From positions 248,001 through 312,000 of the forward strand of contig CAWCDJ010000003.1 of NCBI GenBank assembly GCA_963794265.1: a stretch of 64,000 nt of DNA, read 5' to 3'. Positions 26,759 through 34,754 of the stretch are shown in pieces. The stretch is from CAWCDJ01 sp963794265. GTDB taxonomy: Bacteria; Acidobacteriota; Terriglobia; Bryobacterales; Bryobacteraceae. The notes beneath the pieces were generated by a model. It was given only the letters and a program-made list of their open reading frames with translations, made no database searches and was not told the origin of the DNA. How positions within the stretch are numbered: position 1 is the stretch's first letter; each line of letters opens with the position of its first letter. The position numbers were made by a program, and so were the translations under genes.

Positions 26759-28312
26759 ATGGGCAGGCCGTTGCGTGTCCTGTATATCGGGGAGAGCGGC
26801 GCGGATGCAGTTTCGACCGAACTCCAGCGCGGCGGGTTCGAGCCGAGCTTTCGTCACGTCGTCAGCTTCGACCAGCTCGATCAGGCTCTGGGCGAACCCT
26901 GGGAGATCGCCGTCAGCGATTTCGGGTCTCCCGACTTCGGGGCTTTGGCCGTGCTGCGCATGATTCAGGAGCGGGCTGTCGATCTGCCCCTCTTCGTCGT
27001 CTCCGGAAAGATCAAGGAGACGGATGTCCTCGCGGCCCTCAAAGCCGGCGCTGCCGATCACCTGACACGCGGCAACCTCATGCGACTGAATGCCGCGGTG
27101 GAGCGCGAGCTGCGTCTGGTCGAACTGCGCCGCGAGCGCACCCGGCTCGAAGAGCAGTTCCGGCAGGCTCAGAAGATGGAGGCCGTCGGCCGCCTCGCCG
27201 GCGGCGTGGCGCACGATTTCAATAACCTGCTCACCGTGATCACGGGTTACAGCGACATGCTGCTGGCCGGACGCGACCTGAAAGAGTCGCAGCGCAGCGC
27301 GCTCGAGGAGATCCGGCGCTCCGCGGAGCGCGGCGGAGCGCTGACGCACCAACTTCTGGCCTTCAGCCGCCGCCAGCCGCTCGAACCCCGAACCGTTCAC
27401 ATCAACGAGCTAATGCTGCAGGTCGAAACGCTGCTGCGCCGCCTGATTGGCGAGGATATCGAACTCGTCACCATTATGGCCGCCGCTCAGGATGCCGTGG
27501 ACGCAGACCCCGGCCGCCTCGAACAGGTCATCATGAACCTCGCCGTCAATGCGCGCGATGCGATGCCCAAAGGCGGCAAGCTGACCATCGAAACCAACAC
27601 CATCCACCTGAGTAAGGCCTTTTCCGCCAAACAGCTCGGGGTGCAGCCCGGGCGGTACGTTTGCATCTCCATGGCAGATACGGGGGTGGGGATGGACGAA
27701 TCCACTCAGAGCCACTTGTTCGAGCCTTTCTTCACCACCAAGAACCCCGGGCGGGGAACCGGACTGGGGCTCGCCACGGCCTACGGAATCATCCGCCAGA
27801 GCGGCGGCGCCATTGCGTTTTCGAGCGAGCTGGGAGCAGGCACCACGGCCCGCATCTACCTTCCGCTGGCCCAGGTCAGCGCCGAGGAGAAGCCGGGAGC
27901 CGAAGCCCAAGCCTCCAGCTACATGGGCGGCGAAACCATTCTGCTGGTGGAAGACGAGGCCCGCGTCCGCAAACTGATCGTGGACGTGCTGACCTCGCGA
28001 GGCTACCAGGTGCTCGAGGCCACCCGCGGCGACGAGGCCCTGCGGCTCAGCAAATCCTACCAGGGCCGCATCGATCTCGCGGTGGTGGACGTGGTGATGC
28101 CCGAACTCAGCGGCCCGGAACTGGTTCGGTTGATTTCCGCACAGAGAAGCGAGTTGCGTGTGCTGTACATCTCCGGCTACACCGACGAGGCCATCGTGCA
28201 CCACGGAATTTCGGAATCCGGAACCGCCTTCCTGCAAAAACCATTCCTGCCCGACACCCTGGCCCGCAAAGTCCGCGAAATTCTCGACTCCCGCGGCAAC
28301 TCGGCCAATTGA
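26759..28312 (+). CDS. Hybrid sensor histidine kinase (REC-HisKA-HATPase-REC)
   Basis: A 517-residue soluble hybrid kinase. Domains in order: a receiver-like domain (5-120), a coiled coil, HisKA (about 135-205, phospho-acceptor His in GGVAHDFNNLLTVI), HATPase (about 245-365, with VNARDAMP N-box, ADTGVGM and GRGTGLGLA) and a C-terminal receiver (about 393-510, acceptor Asp in VVDVVMP, conserved Lys in LQKPF). The first receiver keeps an Asp (VSDFG) and the Lys region (SGKIK) but has IGESG where an acidic pair is normal, so it is probably degenerate. No membrane segment. AAGAGG precedes the ATG. No partner response regulator is adjacent. Confidence 0.93.
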   Translation: MGRPLRVLYIGESGADAVSTELQRGGFEPSFRHVVSFDQLDQALGEPWEIAVSDFGSPDFGALAVLRMIQERAVDLPLFVVSGKIKETDVLAALKAGAADHLTRGNLMRLNAAVERELRLVELRRERTRLEEQFRQAQKMEAVGRLAGGVAHDFNNLLTVITGYSDMLLAGRDLKESQRSALEEIRRSAERGGALTHQLLAFSRRQPLEPRTVHINELMLQVETLLRRLIGEDIELVTIMAAAQDAVDADPGRLEQVIMNLAVNARDAMPKGGKLTIETNTIHLSKAFSAKQLGVQPGRYVCISMADTGVGMDESTQSHLFEPFFTTKNPGRGTGLGLATAYGIIRQSGGAIAFSSELGAGTTARIYLPLAQVSAEEKPGAEAQASSYMGGETILLVEDEARVRKLIVDVLTSRGYQVLEATRGDEALRLSKSYQGRIDLAVVDVVMPELSGPELVRLISAQRSELRVLYISGYTDEAIVHHGISESGTAFLQKPFLPDTLARKVREILDSRGNSAN

Positions 28313-28362
28313 CAAACTCAGCCCGCCGGCAGATGGCGCAAGCGATAGAATCGGCATATCGA

Positions 28363-29151
28363 ATGAGCACATTTCGAATCGCCCTCGCCAATCTCCGTTT
28401 TCCGGCGACTCCCCGGGAATCGGTCACGTCAGCCGAACAGGCGATCGCGCAAGCGGCCGCCGAGCGCGCGGGCATCGTCTGCTTTCCCGAATGCTTCGTT
28501 CCCGGCTACCGGGGATTGGGCAAGTCGGTGCCGCCCGCCGATCCGGTATTCCTCGAACGCGCCTGGTCCGTGATTGCGTCCGCTGCGGCGGCGGCCAATG
28601 TGGCGGTGGTTCTCGGCACCGAACGCATCGTCGACGGCGGATTGCGAATTACCGCGCTGGTCGTCAATCACGACGGAAGCATCGCCGGTTTCCAGGATAA
28701 AGTACAACTGGACCCTTCCGAAGAGGGCACCTATTCGCCCGGCTCGGGGAGGCGCGTTTTCGAGGTCGGCGCGCTGACCTTCGGCATCGCCATCTGTCAT
28801 GAAGGGTGGCGCTATCCCGAAACGGTCCGCTGGGCGGTCCGCCACGGCGCGCATGTCGTCTTCCACCCGCACTTACACGAAGCCGAGCCGGGCGGCTATG
28901 TGCCGTCGACGTTCGCCGACCCCGCGAACACGTTCCATGAGAAAGCCGCCTTGTGCCGCGCCGCCGAGAACACCTGCTTCTTCGCGACCGTGAACTGCGC
29001 CGGCGCCGGTTCGCCGACCACTTCCGCGGTGGTGCGTCCCGACGGAACGCTGCTCAGCTATCAGCCTTACGGCAAGCAGGGGCTGCTCATCGCCGACCTC
29101 GACATCAGCGAAGCCACGGGCTTCCTCGCGGCGCGCTCGAAGCCGGTTTAA
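28363..29151 (+). CDS. Carbon-nitrogen hydrolase (nitrilase superfamily)
   Basis: A 262-residue enzyme of the nitrilase/amidase superfamily, hydrolysing C-N bonds (amide or N-carbamoyl type). The catalytic triad is readable: E43 (FPECF), K113 (QDKVQLDPSEEGTYSPG) and C145 (AICHEGWRYPE). The fold is complete and the length is usual for stand-alone amidases. The substrate is not predictable. No strong ribosome-binding site precedes the ATG at 28363; an in-frame ATG at 28333 is possible. It follows the kinase gene by 50 nt on the same strand and may be co-transcribed. Confidence 0.9.
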   Translation: MSTFRIALANLRFPATPRESVTSAEQAIAQAAAERAGIVCFPECFVPGYRGLGKSVPPADPVFLERAWSVIASAAAAANVAVVLGTERIVDGGLRITALVVNHDGSIAGFQDKVQLDPSEEGTYSPGSGRRVFEVGALTFGIAICHEGWRYPETVRWAVRHGAHVVFHPHLHEAEPGGYVPSTFADPANTFHEKAALCRAAENTCFFATVNCAGAGSPTTSAVVRPDGTLLSYQPYGKQGLLIADLDISEATGFLAARSKPV

Positions 29152-29193
29152 TTTAAAACTCCTGCGCGCCGCTCCCGCGGACCGGGTTCCATC

Positions 29194-29862
29194 CTACTTG
29201 CTCGCGGCTGGTCTCCGGCGAGAACGCCGGATGCTGACATTGGAGAAACTCACAGTGGTCAGGCCCTCGGCGTCATGCGCGCAAACTCCTATTCCGACGT
29301 AAACGGGGTCGTCCAGCGCGATGGTCGAGGTGGAAAAGGCGGTCAGCTTGCCGCCGGCGGACCCGGTGGACGCGGTAAAGCGGTTGCCGGCGCGCTCGAT
29401 CCGCAGGCGCGTCGAACCATGTTCGGCCGCGGTCACGTCTTCTGTCTTTCCACCGGCCGCGGATCGGTATTGCAGGGTGATGTGCCCATCCGCATGGATC
29501 GCGATATCGGCGTAGGGCGCCCCGGGGTCCAGGCTCTGACGAAAGATCAGTACGGCTTTCTCCAAAGGAGACCCGGTGCCCGCCGGGAAATGGACGTCGG
29601 CAGTCAAAGCCGCATCGCCCGAAAGTCGAACCCAGCTGAAATGGAATGCATCCGCGGCACCCCACATATCGGCGCCGCCACCGGCCACGCGATAGACGCT
29701 ACCCGCGGGATCGTAAACGGTCGAACCCGCCCGCGTCTTGCCGACATCGGAAGATCCCTCAAAGATGCCGCGTCGGGCGTTCGCGCGCTGCTGCGCGACA
29801 ACCATACCCGAGGCGGCCAGCGTGACGGCGGCGGTCACTGTGAGAATATTCTGGAGATTCAT
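29194..29862 (-). CDS. Secreted ConA-like (DUF1349-type) protein, paralogue A
   Basis: A 222-residue exported protein with an N-terminal signal peptide. It has a beta-sandwich-like body with the motif series GIFEGSSDVGKTRAGSTVYD, YRVAGGGADMW, FHFSWVRLSGDAALTADVHF and KAVLIFRQSLD. This pattern (…GADxWG…F…LxGD…) is that of concanavalin-like lectin/glucanase or DUF1349-related modules. It is plainly homologous to the divergent neighbour at 29950-30750, and the two probably arose by duplication. The C-terminus is basic (RRSRRRPAASK). Function unknown; perhaps carbohydrate binding. Confidence 0.7.
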   Translation of the reverse strand: MNLQNILTVTAAVTLAASGMVVAQQRANARRGIFEGSSDVGKTRAGSTVYDPAGSVYRVAGGGADMWGAADAFHFSWVRLSGDAALTADVHFPAGTGSPLEKAVLIFRQSLDPGAPYADIAIHADGHITLQYRSAAGGKTEDVTAAEHGSTRLRIERAGNRFTASTGSAGGKLTAFSTSTIALDDPVYVGIGVCAHDAEGLTTVSFSNVSIRRSRRRPAASK

Positions 29863-29949
29863 AACTGAAGCGGTGACAGCATCAGTATATAGGAGCGGGA
29901 CTTGCCGCGGCTCTCGTTCCCCCGGGCGCTATCTGCTAAAGTCCATCTT

Positions 29950-30750
29950 ATGGGAAACGCCGTTCATTCCGGACTCGGGCACTGCTGCCGGGCCTTGCTT
30001 CTCGTCCTGCTGGTGTACGGCGCGCCGCATGTGCTGCGTGCACAGGCATCCGGAACGCCCGCCGTGCCGGATTGGGCGCTGCCGGGCTCCGCTACGCACA
30101 AACAGGTGCCGCCGCCGGCCGATTTTCACCGGCCGAGCCGGAACTTCAACACGCCCATCGGCCTGTTCGACGGTCAATCCGACATCGGTAGCGCCGTGGT
30201 GCCGGGCAGCGCGAGTTACGATGCCGCCACGAAGCAGTACACCATCAATTCCGCCGGTTACAACATCTGGTACTCGCGCGACGAGTTCCGCTATCTCTGG
30301 AAGAAAATGTCCGGGGATGTCTCGCTCGCGGCCGATGTCACGTTCCCGGATCCGGAAGGCTATGGCGACCGCAAGGCGGTCCTGGTCATTCGCCAAAGCC
30401 TCGATGACGATTCCAGGGAAGCCATGATCGGCGAGCACGGCGTGGGCATGATCCACCTGGCGGAGCGCCCGGAAACCGGCGCTAACCTCCAGGATATGCA
30501 GTATCGCTTCGGGGGCATGCTCGCCAAAGTCAAAGCCAGGCGCATCGGTATCGAAAAGCGGGGCGATTCCATCGCCATCTTCGTCAGCCTGGAAGGCGAG
30601 CCGATGAATCAGCTCGGCCCCCCGGTTCGACTGCACTTCGATGGACCGTTTTACGTCGGCATCGGCTTCTGCTCGCATTTGCCGGACAAATCCGATACCG
30701 CCGTGCTATCGAATGTGGTGCTCGAGAACTCGGCGGGCAAAGTGCGATAG
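29950..30750 (+). CDS. Secreted ConA-like (DUF1349-type) protein, paralogue B
   Basis: A 266-residue exported protein, starting at the ATG at 29950, with a hydrophobic signal (ALLLVLLVYGAPHVLRAQA). Its body runs parallel to paralogue A: GLFDGQSDIGSAVVPGSASY, NSAGYNIWYSRDEF, YLWKKMSGDVSLAADVTF and KAVLVIRQSLDDD. It has an extra N-terminal Pro-rich linker (about 27-60) and an insertion (about 160-195). Transcribed away from paralogue A from a shared gap of about 90 bp. No catalytic residues recognised. Confidence 0.7.
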   Translation: MGNAVHSGLGHCCRALLLVLLVYGAPHVLRAQASGTPAVPDWALPGSATHKQVPPPADFHRPSRNFNTPIGLFDGQSDIGSAVVPGSASYDAATKQYTINSAGYNIWYSRDEFRYLWKKMSGDVSLAADVTFPDPEGYGDRKAVLVIRQSLDDDSREAMIGEHGVGMIHLAERPETGANLQDMQYRFGGMLAKVKARRIGIEKRGDSIAIFVSLEGEPMNQLGPPVRLHFDGPFYVGIGFCSHLPDKSDTAVLSNVVLENSAGKVR

Positions 30751-30842
30751 GCCGGTCACACCGTCCGCATGCGGCACAGGCGAGAAGCCTTAACCATTCC
30801 GCCCACAACGTCCGTATCCGACTGTGAGACACTGGCTGTTTT

Positions 30843-31766
30843 GTGCAAACTCCCATTCAGGTAGCAGGCCTCAAGAAGAGCTACGGCCCGCTGGCCGCGG
30901 TCAAGGGGATCGATTTCGAGGTCCATGCCGGGGAAGTCTTCGGCCTCCTCGGTCCCAACGGAGCCGGCAAGACCACCACCGTCGAAATCCTCGAGGGCCT
31001 GCGTTCCCGCACTGCCGGATGCGTCTCGGTCCTCGGCTACGACCCCGAGGTACAGACCCGCCAGCTCAAGGATCGCCTGGGCGTGTGCCTGCAATCCACC
31101 AACCTCCCGGAGAAGACCAAGGTCCGGGAAGCAATGGAGCTGTTCTCCAGCCTCTACACCCGAACCGTCGATTCCACCGCCCTCCTCAAACGGCTGCAGC
31201 TCTGGGAAAAGCGCGAGTCGTTCTATTCCAAGCTCTCGGGTGGACAGAAGCAGCGGCTGGCGCTGGCCCTGGCCCTCCTCAACGATCCCCAGGTGCTGTT
31301 TCTCGACGAGCCTTCCGCCGGCCTGGATCCCCAGGCCCGCCACGAAATCCACGAACTCATCCAGGAGCTCCGCCGCGAGCAGCGCACCATCCTGCTCACC
31401 ACCCACTACATCGAAGAGGCCGAAAAACTCTGCGACCGCGTCGCGATCGTCGATGAAGGCCGCATCATCGCCATGGGCACTCCCCGCGAAATCCAGCAGC
31501 GCACGCTCTCTTCGTCGACGATCGAGATCGAGCTGGCGGCGCCGCTCGCGGACGGTTGCCCGCCCGCCTTTCCGGGTGCCGGCGAGGCCGCGCTGGACGA
31601 TCGCCGCCGGCTGCTCTCGGTAGTCTCCGAACGCCCCGCCCGCACCGTCATCGAGATCGTCAAGTGGATCGAACAGCAGGGCCTCGAGCTGGCCGATATC
31701 CGCATCAAGCGGCCCTCGCTCGAAGAGGCCTTTATCGAGCTCACCGGAAAGAGTCTTCGCGAATGA
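30843..31766 (+). CDS. ABC-2 type exporter ATPase subunit
   Basis: A 307-residue ATP-binding protein of the ABC-2 export class. Motifs: Walker A GPNGAGKTTT, signature LSGGQKQRL, Walker B VLFLDEPSAGLD and H-loop LLTTHYIEEAE. The extra C-terminal domain of about 80 residues is usual for this class. The start is a GTG at 30843 with no clear ribosome-binding site. Its TGA overlaps the ATG of the permease-amidohydrolase fusion (ATGA), so the two are coupled and form one transporter. Confidence 0.93.
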   Translation: MQTPIQVAGLKKSYGPLAAVKGIDFEVHAGEVFGLLGPNGAGKTTTVEILEGLRSRTAGCVSVLGYDPEVQTRQLKDRLGVCLQSTNLPEKTKVREAMELFSSLYTRTVDSTALLKRLQLWEKRESFYSKLSGGQKQRLALALALLNDPQVLFLDEPSAGLDPQARHEIHELIQELRREQRTILLTTHYIEEAEKLCDRVAIVDEGRIIAMGTPREIQQRTLSSSTIEIELAAPLADGCPPAFPGAGEAALDDRRRLLSVVSERPARTVIEIVKWIEQQGLELADIRIKRPSLEEAFIELTGKSLRE

Positions 31767-33964
31767 GACCCTACATCGCCCTGTTCAAGAGCAACATGCA
31801 GCTCACGCTTCGCGACCGCTCCGTGCTCTTTTTCAATTACCTGTTTCCGTTCCTGTTCTTCTTCGGGTTCGCCGAGCTGTTTCACGCCGGAACCGGCGCG
31901 GGCATCGCCTATTTCGTCGGTACGGTTCTCACCATGGGGATCCTCGGCAACGGCCTGTGGGGCGCGGGCATGCGTTCCGTCCAGGATCGGGAAGCCAACA
32001 TCCTCCGCCGTTTCAAGGTCACTCCCATCGGGCCGCTCCCGATTCTGCTCGCCGCCATGGCCAGCGGGTGGCTGCTCTATCTTCCGGTGGTGGTCGTGCT
32101 GCTCGGCGTGGCGCACTTCGAGTACGCCATGCCCATGCCGCAAAACTGGTTGTCGCTCTTCTGGATGGTCACGCTGGGCGTCTGCGCGTTCCGCGCCATC
32201 GGGTTGATGCTCGCCGCCATCACCAATACCATGCAGGAGGCCATGATCGCCATCCAGCTCCTCTACATGCCCATGCTGTTCCTGAGCGGCGCCACCATAC
32301 CCTCCGCCCTGCTTCCCAAGTGGGCCCAAACGCTGGCTGAATTCATGCCCGCCTCGTACCTGGTGACCGGCTTCCAGGGCATCTTTTTCCAGAACCAGAC
32401 GCTGGCCGATCATGCCACCGCGGTGGGCGCGCTGCTGGTCACCATCGTGGCCGGCACGTTTCTCGCGGTGCAGCTCTTCCGGTGGGAGAAGGAGGAAAAA
32501 ATCCGCGGCCGCAACAAGCTCTGGGTCCTCGCCGTCCTCGGCCCCTTCCTTCTCATGGGCTGCTACCGGGCCTACACGCGCGACCACCTCGGCCAGAACC
32601 AGGCGCTCTTCCGCGACCTCCAGCGCTCCGGCATCTTTCTCATCCGGAACACGCGCATTTTCGTGGGCGACGGCACGGTGATCGAAAACGGCTCGGTCCT
32701 GGTGCGCGACGGCAAGATCGCCGAGATTTACCGGGGTTCCGGACCCGACCCGGACAGCCTCCACGCGGAAACTGTCGAAGGCGCCGGCAAGACGCTCCTC
32801 CCCGGCCTGGTCGACGCGCACGTGCACCTCGGCGGACCCGCCGGCATCGGAGTTTCGCAGGCCGATTACGATCCCAACCAGATCATGCAGCACGCCGCCG
32901 CGGCCCTGCTCTACAGCGGGGTCACGGCCGCGCGCAGCGTGGGCGACGGCCTGGATCTCTCCCGCACCCTCAAAGACCAAATCTCCCGAGGCAGCAAACT
33001 CGGCGCGCAGCTCTTCATCTGCGGCCCCATGTTCACCGCGGAAAACGGCCACGGCACGGAGTATCTCCGCGACATCCCGGCTCCCTTGCGCGACAACGCC
33101 AAAACCCAACTCGTCCGCACGCCCAAAACGCCGGATGAGGCCCGCCGGCAGGTGCGCGAGCTCAAGGCCGCCGGCGTCGACGGCATCAAGGCGATCCTCG
33201 AAGCCGGCTGGGGCGACGGCATGCTTTACGACCGTCTGGACCTCTTGATCGTTCGCGCGGTTGCCGAAGAAGCCCGCGCCACGAACCTGCCCCTTGCCAT
33301 CCACACCGGCGACGCCCGCGACGTCACCGACGCCGTCGAGATCGGCGCGACTTCCGTGGAACATGGCGCCTGGCGCGACGAGATCCCCGACGCGGTTCTC
33401 GAACGCATGGCCCGCCAGGGCGTCTGGCTCGACCCGACCCTGGCTGTCGCCGAGGCATACAGTCAGTATTTTTCCGGCAACGCCGCCGCCCTCAACAACT
33501 CTCTGGTTGAACAGGTGGTGACCGCCGACATCCTGAAAGGCACCCGCGACTTCCTGGCCTCCGGGAAGGCCGCCGATGCCGCACGGGCCGCGCTCTTTCA
33601 GGGAGCCGGAACCCAGGCCCGGGACAACCTGCTGCGCGCCTGGAAAGCCGGAGTCCCGCTTGCGATGGGCACGGATGCCGGCAATCCGCTGGTCTTTCAC
33701 GGCCCCTCCATGCACCACGAACTGCGCCTCTGGGTGGATGCCGGAATCCCCGCCGCCGTGGCGCTTCAGGCCGCCACCCTCAATGGCGCGAAACTGCTGC
33801 GCTCCGACACGCACTTCGGCGCCGTCCGCAAAGGCCTGGACGCCAACCTGCTGCTGGTGGACGGCAACCCGCTCGAAGACATCTCCGCCACCGAACGTAT
33901 TTCGCTGGTAGTCTTCAAAGGCGAGCGAATCCGCCGCTCGTCGCTATTTGATCAGAAAGACTAG
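31763..33964 (+). CDS. ABC-2 permease fused to a metal-dependent amidohydrolase
   Basis: One uninterrupted 733-residue frame. Residues 1-245 are an ABC-2 permease with six predicted helices (QDREANILRRFKVTPI; MLFLSGATIP). Residues 253-270 form a further hydrophobic helix (LWVLAVLGPFLLMGC). Residues 290-733 are a full imidazolonepropionase/prolidase-like amidohydrolase. All metal and catalytic residues are visible: H353 and H355 (DAHVHLGG), K476 (GIKAI), H514 (AIHTGD), H534 (VEHGA) and D638 (GTDAG). With a cytoplasmic N-terminus and seven helices, the hydrolase would lie in the periplasm. The sequence before C267 (LLMGC) is lipobox-like. Homologous domains are normally separate proteins, so the fusion is the notable feature. 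It could also be two genes joined by a lost start/stop. Confidence 0.88.
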   Translation: MRPYIALFKSNMQLTLRDRSVLFFNYLFPFLFFFGFAELFHAGTGAGIAYFVGTVLTMGILGNGLWGAGMRSVQDREANILRRFKVTPIGPLPILLAAMASGWLLYLPVVVVLLGVAHFEYAMPMPQNWLSLFWMVTLGVCAFRAIGLMLAAITNTMQEAMIAIQLLYMPMLFLSGATIPSALLPKWAQTLAEFMPASYLVTGFQGIFFQNQTLADHATAVGALLVTIVAGTFLAVQLFRWEKEEKIRGRNKLWVLAVLGPFLLMGCYRAYTRDHLGQNQALFRDLQRSGIFLIRNTRIFVGDGTVIENGSVLVRDGKIAEIYRGSGPDPDSLHAETVEGAGKTLLPGLVDAHVHLGGPAGIGVSQADYDPNQIMQHAAAALLYSGVTAARSVGDGLDLSRTLKDQISRGSKLGAQLFICGPMFTAENGHGTEYLRDIPAPLRDNAKTQLVRTPKTPDEARRQVRELKAAGVDGIKAILEAGWGDGMLYDRLDLLIVRAVAEEARATNLPLAIHTGDARDVTDAVEIGATSVEHGAWRDEIPDAVLERMARQGVWLDPTLAVAEAYSQYFSGNAAALNNSLVEQVVTADILKGTRDFLASGKAADAARAALFQGAGTQARDNLLRAWKAGVPLAMGTDAGNPLVFHGPSMHHELRLWVDAGIPAAVALQAATLNGAKLLRSDTHFGAVRKGLDANLLLVDGNPLEDISATERISLVVFKGERIRRSSLFDQKD
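32489..32495 (+). promoter_or_regulatory. Internal Shine-Dalgarno-like site at the domain junction
   Basis: AAGGAGG occurs inside the fusion gene, 5 nt before codon I247 (ATC), exactly where the permease ends and the signal-like helix of the hydrolase begins. It may be a relic of a formerly separate hydrolase gene, or coincidence from Lys/Glu codons. No ATG, GTG or TTG follows at the right distance. Confidence 0.25.
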
Positions 33965-34754
33965 CGGCTAGTTCCGGCGATTCCATCGGTATGTAATGGC
34001 TGCGCCCTTCGAGCAGCAGGTCGCGCGCGTTCGGAAACCGTGAGGCCAGCCCCGGATCCGTCGGCGAAGCCCCCAGGTGCCTCTCTCCCGGCCGCCACGG
34101 ATGCCCCGCCCGCACCACCGTCACCGGCACTTCGATCGAGCTCACGTCGAACCACGCTTCGGGCGCGTTGGCCTGCGTGTAAATCGATGCCTCGATCTCC
34201 GGCGGGCAGGCCAGCCGCCCGTCATCAAGCACGCCGTAATCGCAATAATCCCGCAGCACCGCGGGATCCCACGCGGCGAACGGCGGGCGGTTTTTGAAGC
34301 TCTCGAACATTTCACCGGCTGAAGTCCACGCTCCCCGCCGCCGCGCGATGAAGCCCCAGTCTTCCGGCAGCCCGTAATGATCCGGCCGGAAGATGGTCGG
34401 GTCGATCAGCAGCAGCGCCGTGAACAGGCCCGGCCTTTTCGCCGCCGCGGCCGCCACCGAGTGCCCGCCCATCGAGTGCCCGATCCCGATGGCGCCTTCG
34501 ATTCCCAGAGCGGCCAGATCATCGGCGAAAGCCGGCCAGCGGTAGGGCGGCGCCGGCCTGGCGCTGCGCCCATGCCCGCGCGCATCCGGCGCGATGACAC
34601 GCCGCCCCGGCAGCCTGCGGATCACCTGGTCCCAGCACCGCCCATGGAACCCCGTCGCATGGGCGAACACCAGCGGCGGCCCCTCGCCCTCCCAGTTCCA
34701 GACGGCCAGTTCGATGCCGTTGACCGGGACCCGCTCCAGGCGCGGCTCCCGCAT
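33915..34754 (-). CDS. Alpha/beta-hydrolase fold protein
   Basis: A 279-residue soluble alpha/beta hydrolase. The nucleophile elbow is GHSMGG (S94), the oxyanion region is AHATGFHG, the conserved DARGHGRS is present and the catalytic His is near H253 (RSHYIPMES). Likely an esterase, lactonase or C-C hydrolase; the substrate is not clear. The chosen ATG at 34754 overlaps the glycosidase stop by one base (TGATG), and a GTG one codon upstream is possible. Last gene of the sugar-use minus operon. It overlaps the 3' end of the fusion gene by 50 bp tail to tail. Confidence 0.88.
   Translation of the reverse strand: MREPRLERVPVNGIELAVWNWEGEGPPLVFAHATGFHGRCWDQVIRRLPGRRVIAPDARGHGRSARPAPPYRWPAFADDLAALGIEGAIGIGHSMGGHSVAAAAAKRPGLFTALLLIDPTIFRPDHYGLPEDWGFIARRRGAWTSAGEMFESFKNRPPFAAWDPAVLRDYCDYGVLDDGRLACPPEIEASIYTQANAPEAWFDVSSIEVPVTVVRAGHPWRPGERHLGASPTDPGLASRFPNARDLLLEGRSHYIPMESPELAASLSDQIATSGGFARL

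Noticed and set aside
31406..33814. Long minus-strand open frame opposite the permease-amidohydrolase gene
   Set aside because: The plus strand carries a complete domain set with all catalytic residues; the antisense reading has no recognisable domain.
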